Origin: Dyadobacter sp. CY356
Lineage (GTDB): Bacteria; Bacteroidota; Bacteroidia; Cytophagales; Spirosomataceae
Assembly (NCBI RefSeq): GCF_021440195.1
Contig: NZ_JAJTSZ010000006.1
Location: 310,001 to 374,000 of the forward strand
Length of the DNA: 64,000 nt
Reading direction: 5' to 3'
Shown: positions 7,933 to 16,878 of the stretch, one piece after another
How the letters are laid out: every line of letters begins with the position of its first letter
How positions within the stretch are numbered: the stretch's first letter is position 1
Program-made: the position numbers and the translations under genes
Notes under the pieces: generated by a model
Database searches by the model: none
The model's input: the letters and a program-made list of their open reading frames with translations, nothing else
Told to the model about the DNA's origin: nothing

Positions 7933-8982
7933 CTATTTTTCCTTATTGGCCAACTGTCCGCAGGCTGCATCAATATCCTTTCCACGACTGCGGCGAACAT
8001 GCACCGAAACACCTCTGTCTTCAAGGAAAGCTGCAAATTTATCAAGACGGTCGGCCTCTGTATTTTTGAAGTCAGCTTCTGCAATCGGGTTATATTCGAT
8101 AATATTAACCCTTGTCGGAACACGTTTGGTGAATTCCCAAAGCTCTTTTGCATCTTCTAACGTATCATTGAAATTGTTGAAAACAATGTATTCAAACGTG
8201 ATACGATTACCTGTTTTTTTGTAGAAATAATTTAAAGCCTCAGCAAGATTATCCAGGGAATTGGATTCGTTGATCGGCATAATGCGGTTACGTTTTTCAT
8301 CATTTGCCGCATGTAAAGAAAGTGCTAACCGGAAACGAACTTCATCGTCGCCCAGTTTTTTTATCATTTTAGCAATTCCCGCCGTCGAAACCGTAATACG
8401 CTTCGGCGACATATTTAACCCTTCCGGAGAAGTAATATGTTCAATGGATTTCAGAACCGCAGCATAATTAAGCAACGGTTCGCCCATGCCCATGTATACA
8501 ATATTGGTAAGCGGCGCGCTGAAACTGGCTTCCGCCTGGCGTGCAATCGCTACAACCTGATCATAAATTTCAGCAGCATCCAGATTTCTCTTACGCTCCA
8601 TGTAACCCGTTGCGCAGAATTTGCAGGTAAGCGAGCACCCAACCTGGCTGCTCACGCAGGCCGTCATACGGTCGGCGGCAGGAATTAAAACACCTTCCAC
8701 CAAATGTCCGTCAAATAATTTGAAAGCAGATTTTACAGTACCGTCATTGCTTTGCTGCTGTTTGGCAACAGTCATGGCATTGATCACGAAATGTTCATCA
8801 ATTAATTGCCGGGTAGCTAATGAAAGGTTGGTCATTTCAGCAAAAGACGATGCTGATTTTTTCCAGATCCATTCATAAATTTGTTTCGCACGGAAAGCTT
8901 TTTCTCCATGTTCAGCCATCCAGTTTTTCAACTGATCAACACTTAATTTCCTGATATCCTGCTTTTCTTGTACTTCAACCAT
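7933..8982 (-). CDS. rlmN: Dual-specificity 23S rRNA/tRNA adenine C2-methyltransferase (radical SAM)
   Basis: Methylates C2 of A2503 in 23S rRNA, and A37 of some tRNAs in characterised homologues. The 349-residue protein has the RlmN radical-SAM cluster motif CKFCATG, preceded by SQVGCSLT. The downstream cysteine needed for the methylated intermediate is in DIDAACGQL near the C-terminus. Other family blocks are YMGMGEPLLNY, ITVSTAGIAKMI and LALSLHAANDEKRNRIMP. The start MVEVQEKQDIRKL is normal. It stands alone between the PiT and CvpA genes. A possible -7 element (TACCTTTG) lies at 9035-9042. Confidence 0.95.
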   Translation of the reverse strand: MVEVQEKQDIRKLSVDQLKNWMAEHGEKAFRAKQIYEWIWKKSASSFAEMTNLSLATRQLIDEHFVINAMTVAKQQQSNDGTVKSAFKLFDGHLVEGVLIPAADRMTACVSSQVGCSLTCKFCATGYMERKRNLDAAEIYDQVVAIARQAEASFSAPLTNIVYMGMGEPLLNYAAVLKSIEHITSPEGLNMSPKRITVSTAGIAKMIKKLGDDEVRFRLALSLHAANDEKRNRIMPINESNSLDNLAEALNYFYKKTGNRITFEYIVFNNFNDTLEDAKELWEFTKRVPTRVNIIEYNPIAEADFKNTEADRLDKFAAFLEDRGVSVHVRRSRGKDIDAACGQLANKEK

Positions 8983-9034
8983 TATTTCTATAACTATTTG
9001 TCACCTGTTTTGTTGATGGCAACCTTAATTTTTG

Positions 9035-9042
9035 CAAAGGTA
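9035..9042 (-). promoter_or_regulatory. -7 promoter element candidate upstream of rlmN
   Basis: TACCTTTG on the minus strand matches TAnnTTTG and lies 52 bases upstream of the rlmN ATG. No well-spaced upstream TTG was found, so the call is tentative. Confidence 0.3.
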
Positions 9043-9124
9043 CTGAATATCAATTACTAAAAGAATTTTAGACAATAGACAGACTACTAATCCGTGAGTA
9101 AGATGAACAACGTTTTCCTGAAAA

Positions 9125-9739
9125 TCATTCGTTTTCATGATCCGTTTTCTTCTTCCGATCTTCCGGCCCGCTTTCTGTTTCATCTTCGTTCCCGTCATCC
9201 TTTTTATCCTTGTCCAGATATTCAGATTTCCAGTCTTTTATGAGTTCACTGCCTTCCGGCATCAGCGTTAAAGCTTTGGTTATGACGTTTGGCGCAACAG
9301 GAATGATCAACGGATAAATAAATGTATCTGCCGTTCGGTGTTCAGGCAGTTTTATGCCAATCATATTCACCAGCCAGAAAAAAACACTGATCCCGAAAAC
9401 CCAGGTAAAAATACCAACCATGGCTCCGGCAAAACTATCAAAAGTACCTAAAATGGAGTAACGTAAAGAACGCCGGATACGATACCCAAATTGATTTAAT
9501 AAAAAAATTGTTGGAAAAAATACGGCTGAGAAACCTATGTAAGGTAAGATTCTTTTTGCAGTGCCGTCGCTGAAATAAGGCGTGAGAATTTCCATTCCCA
9601 GCCCGAGAAATTTAAATCCGAGGATCATGGCTACCACAAGTCCTGCAATCCCGATAATCTCGATCAGCAGCCCCTTCCGGTAACCATGTATTGCTCCCCA
9701 AAGTAATGGAATCAGGATAAGAATATCCAATAACTTCAT
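9125..9739 (-). CDS. CvpA family membrane protein
   Basis: A 204-residue protein with four hydrophobic spans, starting MKLLDILILIPLLWGAIHGY with the KGLLIEIIGIAGL segment typical of CvpA/colicin-V-production proteins. The last 35 residues are highly charged (KDKKDDGNEDETESGPEDRK), a cytoplasmic tail common in this group. Its ATG overlaps the stop of the upstream YqeY gene by four bases, so the two are translationally coupled. The biological role of CvpA proteins is not settled; they have been linked to purine synthesis and envelope stress. Confidence 0.85.
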   Translation of the reverse strand: MKLLDILILIPLLWGAIHGYRKGLLIEIIGIAGLVVAMILGFKFLGLGMEILTPYFSDGTAKRILPYIGFSAVFFPTIFLLNQFGYRIRRSLRYSILGTFDSFAGAMVGIFTWVFGISVFFWLVNMIGIKLPEHRTADTFIYPLIIPVAPNVITKALTLMPEGSELIKDWKSEYLDKDKKDDGNEDETESGPEDRKKKTDHENE

Positions 9740-10185
9740 GCGAGCAAACTCTTTACTAATGTAGAAACAACACGGCCATCCGCTTGTCCGGCCAGTTCTT
9801 TCGTTGCCACACCCATAACCTTGCCCATATCAGATGGACCTGTTGCGCCTACGCGGGTAATGATTTCTTTTATTTTTTCAGTAACTTCTCCTTCCGATAA
9901 CTGCTTTGGCAAAAACTGCTCGATGATCGCAAGTTCTGCTTCTTCTTTTTCTAAAAGATCCGGGCGGTTTTGCGTTTTATAAATATCAGCCGATTCTCTG
10001 CGTTGTTTTGCTGCTTTTGTAAGCAATTTCAATTCATCGTCAGAGGTCAGTTCGCCGGTTCCGCCGCCTTTGGTTTCTTCCAGCAAAATCATTGACTTGA
10101 TCGCACGCAAAGCGCGTAAAGAATCCTGATCTTTGGCCCTCATGGCATCTTTTATGCCTGATTCAACCTGGGTTTTTAATGACAT
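9736..10185 (-). CDS. GatB/YqeY domain-containing protein
   Basis: A 149-residue stand-alone YqeY-type protein, the helical tail domain shared with the GatB subunit of glutamyl-tRNA amidotransferase. The diagnostic SLRALRAIKSMILLEE and EEAELAIIEQFLPKQLSE segments are present, as is GPSDMGKVMGVATKELAGQA. Its role is unproven; a tRNA-related function is usually proposed. It overlaps the downstream cvpA-like gene by four bases. Confidence 0.9.
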   Translation of the reverse strand: MSLKTQVESGIKDAMRAKDQDSLRALRAIKSMILLEETKGGGTGELTSDDELKLLTKAAKQRRESADIYKTQNRPDLLEKEEAELAIIEQFLPKQLSEGEVTEKIKEIITRVGATGPSDMGKVMGVATKELAGQADGRVVSTLVKSLLA

Positions 10186-10458
10186 ATGTTTAATAAATGA
10201 ATTTTGAATGAGAGAATATTAATGAATAAATGAGTAAATTTAGAATGAGCAAATGTTAAATTTGTCATCAAAAGCACAAAGTTACAAGAATGATGGAATG
10301 AATGATAGAATTTTGAATGAGTGAATGATAGAATAAATAGCACATGCCATTATTTCACCTTCTATCATGCTATCACTCAAAAATGTATCATCGCACCGGC
10401 GACCCGGTCAATCATTCTATCATTTAAAATTCAATCATTCTATAATTAAAATTTCACC
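10186..10458. repeat. Degenerate GAATGATAGAA mini-repeats in inverted arrangement
   Basis: The gap between the divergent yqeY-like and pdxJ genes contains many copies of a short unit, written gaatgatagaa, gaatgagtg and similar on the left (about 10287-10335). The reverse complement, tctatcatg, tcattctatcattt and caatcattctata, fills the right part (about 10360-10445). The two sides could fold into a long imperfect hairpin. A possible -7 element for the leftward gene, TAACTTTG, lies at 10277-10284. No ORF is present. Confidence 0.6.
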
Positions 10459-11178
10459 ATGACCCGTCTCAGCGTCAACATTAATAAAATAGCTACACTT
10501 CGGAATTCGCGTGGAGGCGACAACCCAAATGTTCTTAAAGTTGCCCTGGATTGTGAGCGATTTGGCGCACAAGGCATTACGGTCCATCCGCGTCCGGATG
10601 AACGCCATATACGTTATCAGGATGTGTACGATCTGAAAGAAGTGGTAACAACGGAATTCAATATTGAAGGCAACCCTTCCGAAAGGAAATTTATTGACCT
10701 CGTGCTCGCTACAAAACCAGATCAGGTAACGCTTGTTCCGGATGCTTTGGGGGCAATTACCTCAAATGCAGGTTGGGACACAATTGCCAACAGATATTTA
10801 TTGACAGAGCTCATTCAGGAATTCAAAGCGGCTAATATCCGTGTTTCCGTTTTTGTTGATCCCGATCCTCTTATGGTAGAAGGCGCAAAGATCTGTGGAG
10901 CCGATCGTGTTGAATTATATACAGAACCTTACGCGGCTTACTATTTTGAAAACCGTCAGAAAGCAGTGATTCCCTTTGTAAAAGCTGCCGAAAAAGCACA
11001 GGAAGTTGGTTTGGGCTTGAATGCAGGACATGACCTAAGTCTGGATAATCTTCGCTTTTTGAAGCAATGTATTCCGTGGATGGATGAAGTTTCCATCGGC
11101 CACGCGCTGATAGCCGATGCGCTTTATCTTGGATTGGAAAATACGATTCAGATGTATTTGAGAGAGTTGGAATTATGA
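10459..11178 (+). CDS. pdxJ: Pyridoxine 5'-phosphate synthase
   Basis: Joins 1-deoxyxylulose 5-phosphate with 3-amino-2-oxopropyl phosphate to form pyridoxine 5'-phosphate, the last ring-forming step of DXP-dependent vitamin B6 synthesis. It is a 239-residue TIM barrel. Family motifs include [46 protein letters not shown] and [13 protein letters not shown]. The ATG at 10459 gives the standard N-terminus. The serC-like gene elsewhere in the window (58703-59776) could also act in this pathway, as SerC does in E. coli. Confidence 0.96.
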   Translation: MTRLSVNINKIATLRNSRGGDNPNVLKVALDCERFGAQGITVHPRPDERHIRYQDVYDLKEVVTTEFNIEGNPSERKFIDLVLATKPDQVTLVPDALGAITSNAGWDTIANRYLLTELIQEFKAANIRVSVFVDPDPLMVEGAKICGADRVELYTEPYAAYYFENRQKAVIPFVKAAEKAQEVGLGLNAGHDLSLDNLRFLKQCIPWMDEVSIGHALIADALYLGLENTIQMYLRELEL

Positions 11179-11185
11179 TTTTTTG

Positions 11186-11220
11186 CCATGAAGTCAGATT
11201 TCGAAAATCTGACTTCATGG
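11186..11220. terminator. 16-bp perfect hairpin between convergent genes
   Basis: ccatgaagtcagattt and aaatctgacttcatgg flank a 3-base loop. It lies between the ends of pdxJ (+) and the SCP2 gene (-), eight bases past the pdxJ stop. Neither side has a good T-run, so the termination role is inferred from position and stem strength. Confidence 0.6.
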
Positions 11221-11228
11221 CTTTCTCA

Positions 11229-11531
11229 TTATTTCCCGCCGAAAGTCTCGGCTATTTTCATTGCCACACCCATATCACCATCGATTTTTAGCTTACCTGA
11301 CATAAGCGCCATCATGGCGTTCAAATCCCCATCCATTAACTTCAATGCATTTTTGGTAGATATCTCCAAAGTACAATCAGCGTCCAGATCATCATTTGTA
11401 ACGGTATTTGGCACAACTTTGGCGTTTATAAAAACACTTCCCTCATCCGTTTTAAATTTTACTGTTGAATCCAGCCCACTATCTGTTCCCAGCATGGTGG
11501 TAACACGGTCAGTCAGAATTTGAAGACTCAT
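11229..11531 (-). CDS. SCP2 sterol-binding domain protein
   Basis: A 100-residue single-domain protein. The sequence fits the SCP2 fold: TVKFKTDEGSVFINAK at the N-terminus, DADCTLEISTKNALKLMDGD in the middle, and AMMALMSGKLKIDGDMGVAM near the end. SCP2 domains bind lipids in a hydrophobic tunnel; the ligand in bacteria is generally unknown. It is convergent with pdxJ and shows no operon partner. No signal peptide, so probably cytoplasmic. Confidence 0.85.
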   Translation of the reverse strand: MSLQILTDRVTTMLGTDSGLDSTVKFKTDEGSVFINAKVVPNTVTNDDLDADCTLEISTKNALKLMDGDLNAMMALMSGKLKIDGDMGVAMKIAETFGGK

Positions 11532-11697
11532 ATATTATGTTTTCTGTTTGGAAGTAAAAATTACTTTTATACTATTAAAATTGTAAAAGTATGTACCCTG
11601 TGAAGAATATTCAAATGCTTTTGGTGTTTTCATCTAAATAGGCAAATTTTGCGCCCTGTTTTTGACAATCGTCATTACGAACTTTTTATCATTACAA

Positions 11698-12177
11698 ATG
11701 AATCCAATCGTCCGCCCCACAGTGCTTACTGTGCTTTGCATATTTACATTTCTCAATTCAATGTCAGGTTTATGGGTACAGTCTGAACGTCTTTGGAATC
11801 CCGGAGTTGCTGCTTACCAGATGCATGAAATGCTGGAAGCTGCCCGCGATAAGATTGAAAAGCAATCTTCCGAAGCAGATGCCAAAATTATGGATCCTAT
11901 AATCCAGTCTGTTATCGACAGTGCAACAAGGGAAGTTATGCAGAAAGGTGCCGTCGTGATGATTATTTTTGAATCCCTGTCATTATATGGAGCCTACCTG
12001 ATGTGGAATCTGAAAAAACGCGGATTCTATTTATATCTGGCAGGAATCGCTGTGGCATTTTTTGGTTCTCTTCTGATCGTTGGAGGATGGCTGGGCGTTT
12101 TCACTGCCATTGCAGGTGTATTACTAAGCTCAGTTATGTGTATTATTTATGCATTTAATCTAAAACACCTTCACTGA
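11698..12177 (+). CDS. Membrane protein, unknown function
   Basis: The likely start is the ATG at 11698 (MNPIVRPTVLTVL), which places a transmembrane span at the N-terminus; the frame is open 12 codons further upstream. The 159-residue product has about four hydrophobic spans (near residues 8-26, 85-103, 110-130 and 133-152) with a soluble loop of roughly 55 residues after the first. That loop is helical and charged (MHEMLEAARDKIEKQSSEAD). No specific family is recognised. It lies 120 bases upstream of the PpiD-like foldase gene, separated by a candidate promoter. Confidence 0.65.
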   Translation: MNPIVRPTVLTVLCIFTFLNSMSGLWVQSERLWNPGVAAYQMHEMLEAARDKIEKQSSEADAKIMDPIIQSVIDSATREVMQKGAVVMIIFESLSLYGAYLMWNLKKRGFYLYLAGIAVAFFGSLLIVGGWLGVFTAIAGVLLSSVMCIIYAFNLKHLH

Positions 12178-12189
12178 AAAAGTTCAGAA

Positions 12190-12216
12190 TTGTAACGGAT
12201 TTTAGTGTTATGTTTG
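12190..12216 (+). promoter_or_regulatory. Bacteroidota-type promoter for the PpiD-like gene
   Basis: TTG (12190-12192) and TATGTTTG (12209-12216) are separated by 16 bases, close to the usual TTTG-N17-23-TAnnTTTG layout. It lies 84 bases upstream of the ATG at 12300. Confidence 0.4.
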
Positions 12217-12299
12217 TAGTTATCAGTTATCATTTATAAATCCCCCTTGGATTCCACGCAGAAAAGATTTTATTTTGCGGGTCTAATTTGAAAATAGAA

Positions 12300-14417
12300 A
12301 TGGCTTTAATTAACAAAATCAGAGAGAAATCGGGAATTGCTGTCACAGTAATTGCAATCAGTTTGATCTTATTTATGGTTGGTGGTGACCTTATGGGGCC
12401 CAATTCCATGCTGGGAGGAAACAACAACCAAACTGTCGGCGAAATCGCAGGTAAGGAAATCAATATCAAGGACTTTCAAAGTCGGGTAGATGGATTTCGT
12501 CAGAATTATGAGGCTCAGTCGGGCCGTGCTTTGAATGAAAATGAACTAGCTTCATTACGTGATCAGGCATGGAATCAGTTTGTGGTTGACATTGCCTACA
12601 AAAAACAATTTGACAAATTAGGATTATCCGTTTCGGATGATGAATTAGTTGATATGGTTCAGGGAAATCACATCAGCCCATCTATTCTTCAGGCTTTTTC
12701 TGATCCGACATCAGGCCGTTTTGATAAAAATGCGGTTGTTAATTACCTGAAAAATTTAAAGACACTGCCTGTTGAGCAACAAAAATCATGGACTAATTTT
12801 GAAACAAGTCTTCGTGAGGAACGCATTCGCAGCAAATACGAAAACCTTTTAAAGTTGTCGACATACATTCCTAAGGCGCAGGCTGAGAAAGAATATATCG
12901 CTCAAAATACAAAAGCAACAACGCGTTATTTATATGTTCCTTACTTTTCTATTGTAGATACTACAATTAAAGTAACGGATTCTCAGTTGGAAAGCTACCT
13001 GAGCGCTCACCGCTCTGAATATAAAGGAACAGATACACGTTCAATTGAATATGTAAACTTCCCGGTTCAGCCAGCAAAAGACGACAGTACTGCGCTTTAT
13101 AATGAAATTAAAGAATTGGCACGTGGTCTGGCTACTGCGCCAAATGATTCGGCTTATGCAAAAATGAATTCTGATGTTGCTTTGCCAATGAATATGTCAT
13201 TAGCAACCATGTCGGATCAATTGAAAGAAGCTGCTAAATCTTTTGTGGTTGGTGGTGTTTACGGACCATACCGTGAAGGAAATACTTATTTCATCTATAA
13301 ATATGATGGAACACGTACAGATACCGTTTCATCTGCAAAAGCAAGCCATATTTTAATCAGAGCTGAAAATCAGTCTGATACCGCAAAAGCAGCAGCGCGT
13401 GTTCGTGCGGAAGGTATTTTGGCTCAGATTCGTGCCGGTGCAAATTTTGAAGCTCTGGCTGCAACATCAAGTGCAGATCCGGGTTCGGCACAGCGTGGTG
13501 GTGATCTTGGATATTTCCAGAATAATGGTGCGATGGTTAAACCTTTTGAAGAAGCAGTTTTCTCTGCAACCTCAACTGGTCTTATTCCTAAATTGATTGA
13601 AAGCCAGTTTGGTTTCCACATCATTAAAGTAACTGCAACCAAAAACAATACACTTTATCGTATTGCAGCGATTGGAAAAAACATTGCTCCAAGCCAGGCG
13701 ACACGTGATGAAGCTTACCGCAAGGCAGACGAATTTGCTAACTCGGTAAAAACAAAAGCACAATTTGACGAAGCAATTAAAAAGAACAAGGCACTTGTAG
13801 TGGCTACGGCTAACCGTATTCCTGAAAGCGCTACAAACGTTAATGCAATTCAAAATGGTCGTGAAATTGTTCGCTGGGCATTTAAAGATGATACAAAAAT
13901 AGATGCTGTTTCACAGGTTTTCGAAACGGAAGACCAGTATGTAGTTGCTGTTTTGACTGGCAAATCTGATCAGGATAATGTGAAAGTTGACGATTTCCGT
14001 GATGAACTGACAACGAAGGTTCGTAACGAATTGAAAGCGGAACAAATCACAGCGAAACTGAAAGGTGCAACAGGTGATCTTGAATCTATTGCTAAAAAAT
14101 ATGGTGCTGGTGCTTTGGTTGAAACAGCCAATGATATTTCACTTGCAACAGGTTTCCTTACCAGCGCAGGTTTTGACCCGATTGCATTAGGAAAAGTATT
14201 TGGTTTGAAACCAGGTCAGAAAACAGGTGTATTCACTGGTGAAAACGGCGTGTTCATTATGGAGCTGATCAACAAAACCGATGCTCCTAAAATTGCAGAT
14301 TTCACACAAAACAAAACTCAGCTTACGCAATCTCTGGAAAGCCGCTCTTCATATCTGGTAAACGAAGCAATTCGTGAAAACGCCAAAATTGTAGACCGTC
14401 GTGCTAAATTCTTTTGA
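12300..14417 (+). CDS. SurA/PpiD-type peptidylprolyl isomerase, membrane-anchored
   Basis: A 705-residue periplasmic folding factor held by one N-terminal transmembrane span (ITVIAISLILFMVGG-like segment, residues 10-30). A SurA_N-type chaperone region follows, then one parvulin PpiC rotamase domain at about residues 345-445 (ASHILIRAEN..., GGDLGYFQNNGAMVKPFEEA, SQFGFHIIKV). A second, degenerate parvulin-like region follows. Start chosen at MALINKIREKSG (12300); the frame is open to a TTG at 12288 but the ATG is preferred. Such proteins help fold outer-membrane proteins, which fits a genome rich in SusC-type porins. A strong terminator follows. Confidence 0.9.
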   Translation: MALINKIREKSGIAVTVIAISLILFMVGGDLMGPNSMLGGNNNQTVGEIAGKEINIKDFQSRVDGFRQNYEAQSGRALNENELASLRDQAWNQFVVDIAYKKQFDKLGLSVSDDELVDMVQGNHISPSILQAFSDPTSGRFDKNAVVNYLKNLKTLPVEQQKSWTNFETSLREERIRSKYENLLKLSTYIPKAQAEKEYIAQNTKATTRYLYVPYFSIVDTTIKVTDSQLESYLSAHRSEYKGTDTRSIEYVNFPVQPAKDDSTALYNEIKELARGLATAPNDSAYAKMNSDVALPMNMSLATMSDQLKEAAKSFVVGGVYGPYREGNTYFIYKYDGTRTDTVSSAKASHILIRAENQSDTAKAAARVRAEGILAQIRAGANFEALAATSSADPGSAQRGGDLGYFQNNGAMVKPFEEAVFSATSTGLIPKLIESQFGFHIIKVTATKNNTLYRIAAIGKNIAPSQATRDEAYRKADEFANSVKTKAQFDEAIKKNKALVVATANRIPESATNVNAIQNGREIVRWAFKDDTKIDAVSQVFETEDQYVVAVLTGKSDQDNVKVDDFRDELTTKVRNELKAEQITAKLKGATGDLESIAKKYGAGALVETANDISLATGFLTSAGFDPIALGKVFGLKPGQKTGVFTGENGVFIMELINKTDAPKIADFTQNKTQLTQSLESRSSYLVNEAIRENAKIVDRRAKFF

Positions 14418-14441
14418 TAGGATAAACCAGTTTTAAAGACT

Positions 14442-14478
14442 AAAAAAGGGCAGCGAAAATATTTCGCTGCCCTTTTTT
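14442..14478 (+). terminator. Rho-independent terminator after the PpiD-like gene
   Basis: Perfect 17-bp stem (aaaaaagggcagcgaaa / tttcgctgccctttttt) around a 3-base loop, ending in six T. With the A-run on the other arm it can work in both directions. Confidence 0.9.
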
Positions 14479-14660
14479 CATTTAACATTCCATTTTTTCA
14501 AAAATAAGTGATAGTATTGCAGTAAAAATTGTCAATAATACACTTAATAAAAAAACAGGCACAGGATAGTATTTAACAAGTAGCGAAAGCTTTACTTTTT
14601 ATCGTTTTTTACGCCTTTGTCAAATCCTTAGTATCTAAAAAACCATTAACAAAAACCACA

Positions 14661-15989
14661 ATGAGCATATTACTCGGTGATCAGGAGTATTTTAAAGGAA
14701 TTGGCAAAATTGCCTATGAAGGACCGGAATCAGACAATCCGTTAGCATACCGCTGGTATGATGAAAATCGTATCGTTGGAGGTAAAAGCATGAAAGAGCA
14801 TCTTCGTTTTGCAGTGGCTTACTGGCATACATTCTGCGGAAATGGTGGTGATCCGTTCGGAGGACAGACATTGTTTTACCCATGGGATAAAAAAGCAGAC
14901 GCGGTTGACCGTGCAAAAGACAAAGCAGATGCGGCATTTGAATTAATTACAAAACTTGGTTTGCCGTATTACTGTTTCCATGATGTTGACGTTGTGGATT
15001 ATACTGACGACGTTCGTGATAATGAAAAACGTCTTCAGACTTTGACACAATACCTTTCGCAAAAGCAAAAAGATTCAGGTGTTAAATTACTTTGGGGAAC
15101 TGCCAATTTGTTCAGCCACCACCGTTACATGAATGGTGCATCAACCAACCCGGATTTTGACGTGGTTGCACATGCTGGCGCACAAATCAAAACGGCCATT
15201 GACGCAACCATCGCATTGGGCGGAGAAAATTATGTATTCTGGGGAGGTCGTGAAGGATATATGACTTTGTTGAATACAGACATGAAACGTGAGCAGGAAC
15301 ACTTCGCTCAAATGTTGAAAATGTCTGTGGCTTATGCACGTTCACAGGGTTTCAAAGGTAAATTCTTTATCGAACCAAAACCTTGTGAGCCTACAAAACA
15401 TCAGTATGATTATGATGCTGCAACGGTTGTCGGTTTCCTTCGTCAGCATGATCTTTTGGGAGATTTTGCCTTGAACCTGGAAGTTAACCATGCTACTTTG
15501 GCAGGCCATACTTTTGAGCACGAATTACAGGTTGCTGCGGATGCAGGAATTTTAGGTTCTATCGATGCTAACCGTGGCGATTACCAAAACGGATGGGATA
15601 CGGATCAGTTCCCTAATGATATTGCTGAGTGGACCAAAGCGCTTCTTGTGATCTTACAAGCCGACGGTTTGAAAGGCGGTGGTATCAACTTTGATGCAAA
15701 ACGTCGTCGCAACTCGACCGATGTTGCAGATGTTTTCCACGCACATATCGGTGGTATTGATGTTGTTGCACGTGCCTTGGTTATTGCTGACAAAATCAGA
15801 CAAAACGGAGAATACGATAAAATCCGTACGGACCGTTATGCAAGTTTCGATTCCGGAAAAGGTGCTGAATTTGAAAACGGAAATCTTGGACTTGCTGATC
15901 TTTTTGAACTGGCGGCAGGTAAAGGCGAGCCGGCAACTTTATCAGGAAGACAAGAATATCTTGAAAATCTGATCAATCGTTTTATTTAA
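14661..15989 (+). CDS. xylA: Xylose isomerase
   Basis: Interconverts D-xylose and D-xylulose with two divalent metal ions. The 442-residue length is that of the longer class II enzymes. Active-site and metal-binding blocks are visible: [11 protein letters not shown] with the catalytic His, [42 protein letters not shown] and GSIDANRGD. No xylulokinase, xylose transporter or repressor gene is adjacent; it is bounded by terminators at both ends and seems monocistronic. The cellulase-like lipoprotein at 57281 is the only other candidate pentose or hexose polymer enzyme in the window. Confidence 0.97.
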   Translation: MSILLGDQEYFKGIGKIAYEGPESDNPLAYRWYDENRIVGGKSMKEHLRFAVAYWHTFCGNGGDPFGGQTLFYPWDKKADAVDRAKDKADAAFELITKLGLPYYCFHDVDVVDYTDDVRDNEKRLQTLTQYLSQKQKDSGVKLLWGTANLFSHHRYMNGASTNPDFDVVAHAGAQIKTAIDATIALGGENYVFWGGREGYMTLLNTDMKREQEHFAQMLKMSVAYARSQGFKGKFFIEPKPCEPTKHQYDYDAATVVGFLRQHDLLGDFALNLEVNHATLAGHTFEHELQVAADAGILGSIDANRGDYQNGWDTDQFPNDIAEWTKALLVILQADGLKGGGINFDAKRRRNSTDVADVFHAHIGGIDVVARALVIADKIRQNGEYDKIRTDRYASFDSGKGAEFENGNLGLADLFELAAGKGEPATLSGRQEYLENLINRFI

Positions 15990-16010
15990 AGAACAGGGAA
16001 TTACATATAA

Positions 16011-16051
16011 ATGAAAAAGCCATTGATAAATTTTATCGATGGCTTTTTCAT
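16011..16051 (+). terminator. Rho-independent terminator after xylA
   Basis: An 18-bp stem with one G-T pair (atgaaaaagccattgata / tatcgatggctttttcat) starts 21 bases after the xylA stop, with a T-run in the descending arm. Confidence 0.85.
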
Positions 16052-16053
16052 TA

Positions 16054-16878
16054 CACGTGCTTTGTAACATAGTTATAACTAACTAAAAACACATAGAAGT
16101 TTTTCTATTTTACCGTTAAATAAGTTTATTCTTATTTTTCATATAAATAATATTACTCATTAAAAAACATGTACTTAATTGCAGCACCTTATGTAACTAA
16201 GGTTTTACGTCAATTAATTAATAGAACTTTTTTAAATCAACGTCTATGAACTAAACTCTTCTTCCTTCCAAACATCCCCACAATTGAATTTAAATAGTAA
16301 GAATTCCGGGAGTGCTGGTAAATTTTCAAAGCCAGATCATTTCCATACCTCAACGACTTCTTCATATCCATCAGATCATTTGGCTTCGGTGCCAAACTGA
16401 TCATCTACTCACGTTACAGAGAATTAATTTCCGTCAGTCTTCATCTGACCGGTTATCTCTTTTTTCACTACTCAACGGGTTTCGTCTTCCGACTATATTG
16501 AAGCAAGATTTTGTCTGATTTTTATTAGCCATTTTTTGCTTTACGGGAAGATTATGCACCAATCACGTGCATCACTGAATGAATTATCAGTTTCAACCCA
16601 ATTTTCAACGTCAATGTCAGCAAATCCAACACATTTATCGCACAGGGATTCAGAATTACACACGCCCAATGTACTTGTTTCACACATTCTGAATCACAAG
16701 ATCTGGATTTTAAATATGGCACAGGCCATCGATAAATCCATAGTTCGATTAATCTCTTACCGTAAATCAGCGAAGTCAGCATTTCCATTTTATCTCCCGT
16801 CCCCCCTTTTTACCGGTTAATGATTTTAAAAACCCTACTGATGAGTAATTCTATTAATCATTTCTAAATCAAAAGTTT
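16054..16878. other. 825-bp region without recognisable gene, upstream of the giant surface protein
   Basis: Two short plus-strand ORFs (16312-16518 and 16536-16820) exist, but their translations are low-complexity and resemble no protein I know. From about 16250 the plus strand is visibly C-rich and G-poor compared with neighbouring coding DNA. It probably includes a long leader and the promoter of the following gene. No repeat array or RNA family was recognised. Confidence 0.4.

Noticed and set aside
9733-9742. Frameshift between the yqeY-like and cvpA-like genes
   Set aside because: The four-base overlap is a normal ATGA-type coupled stop/start; both proteins are full length.
16312-16820. 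Two short ORFs in the leader of the giant gene
   Set aside because: Translations are low in structure, resemble nothing known, and have no promoter or terminator of their own.
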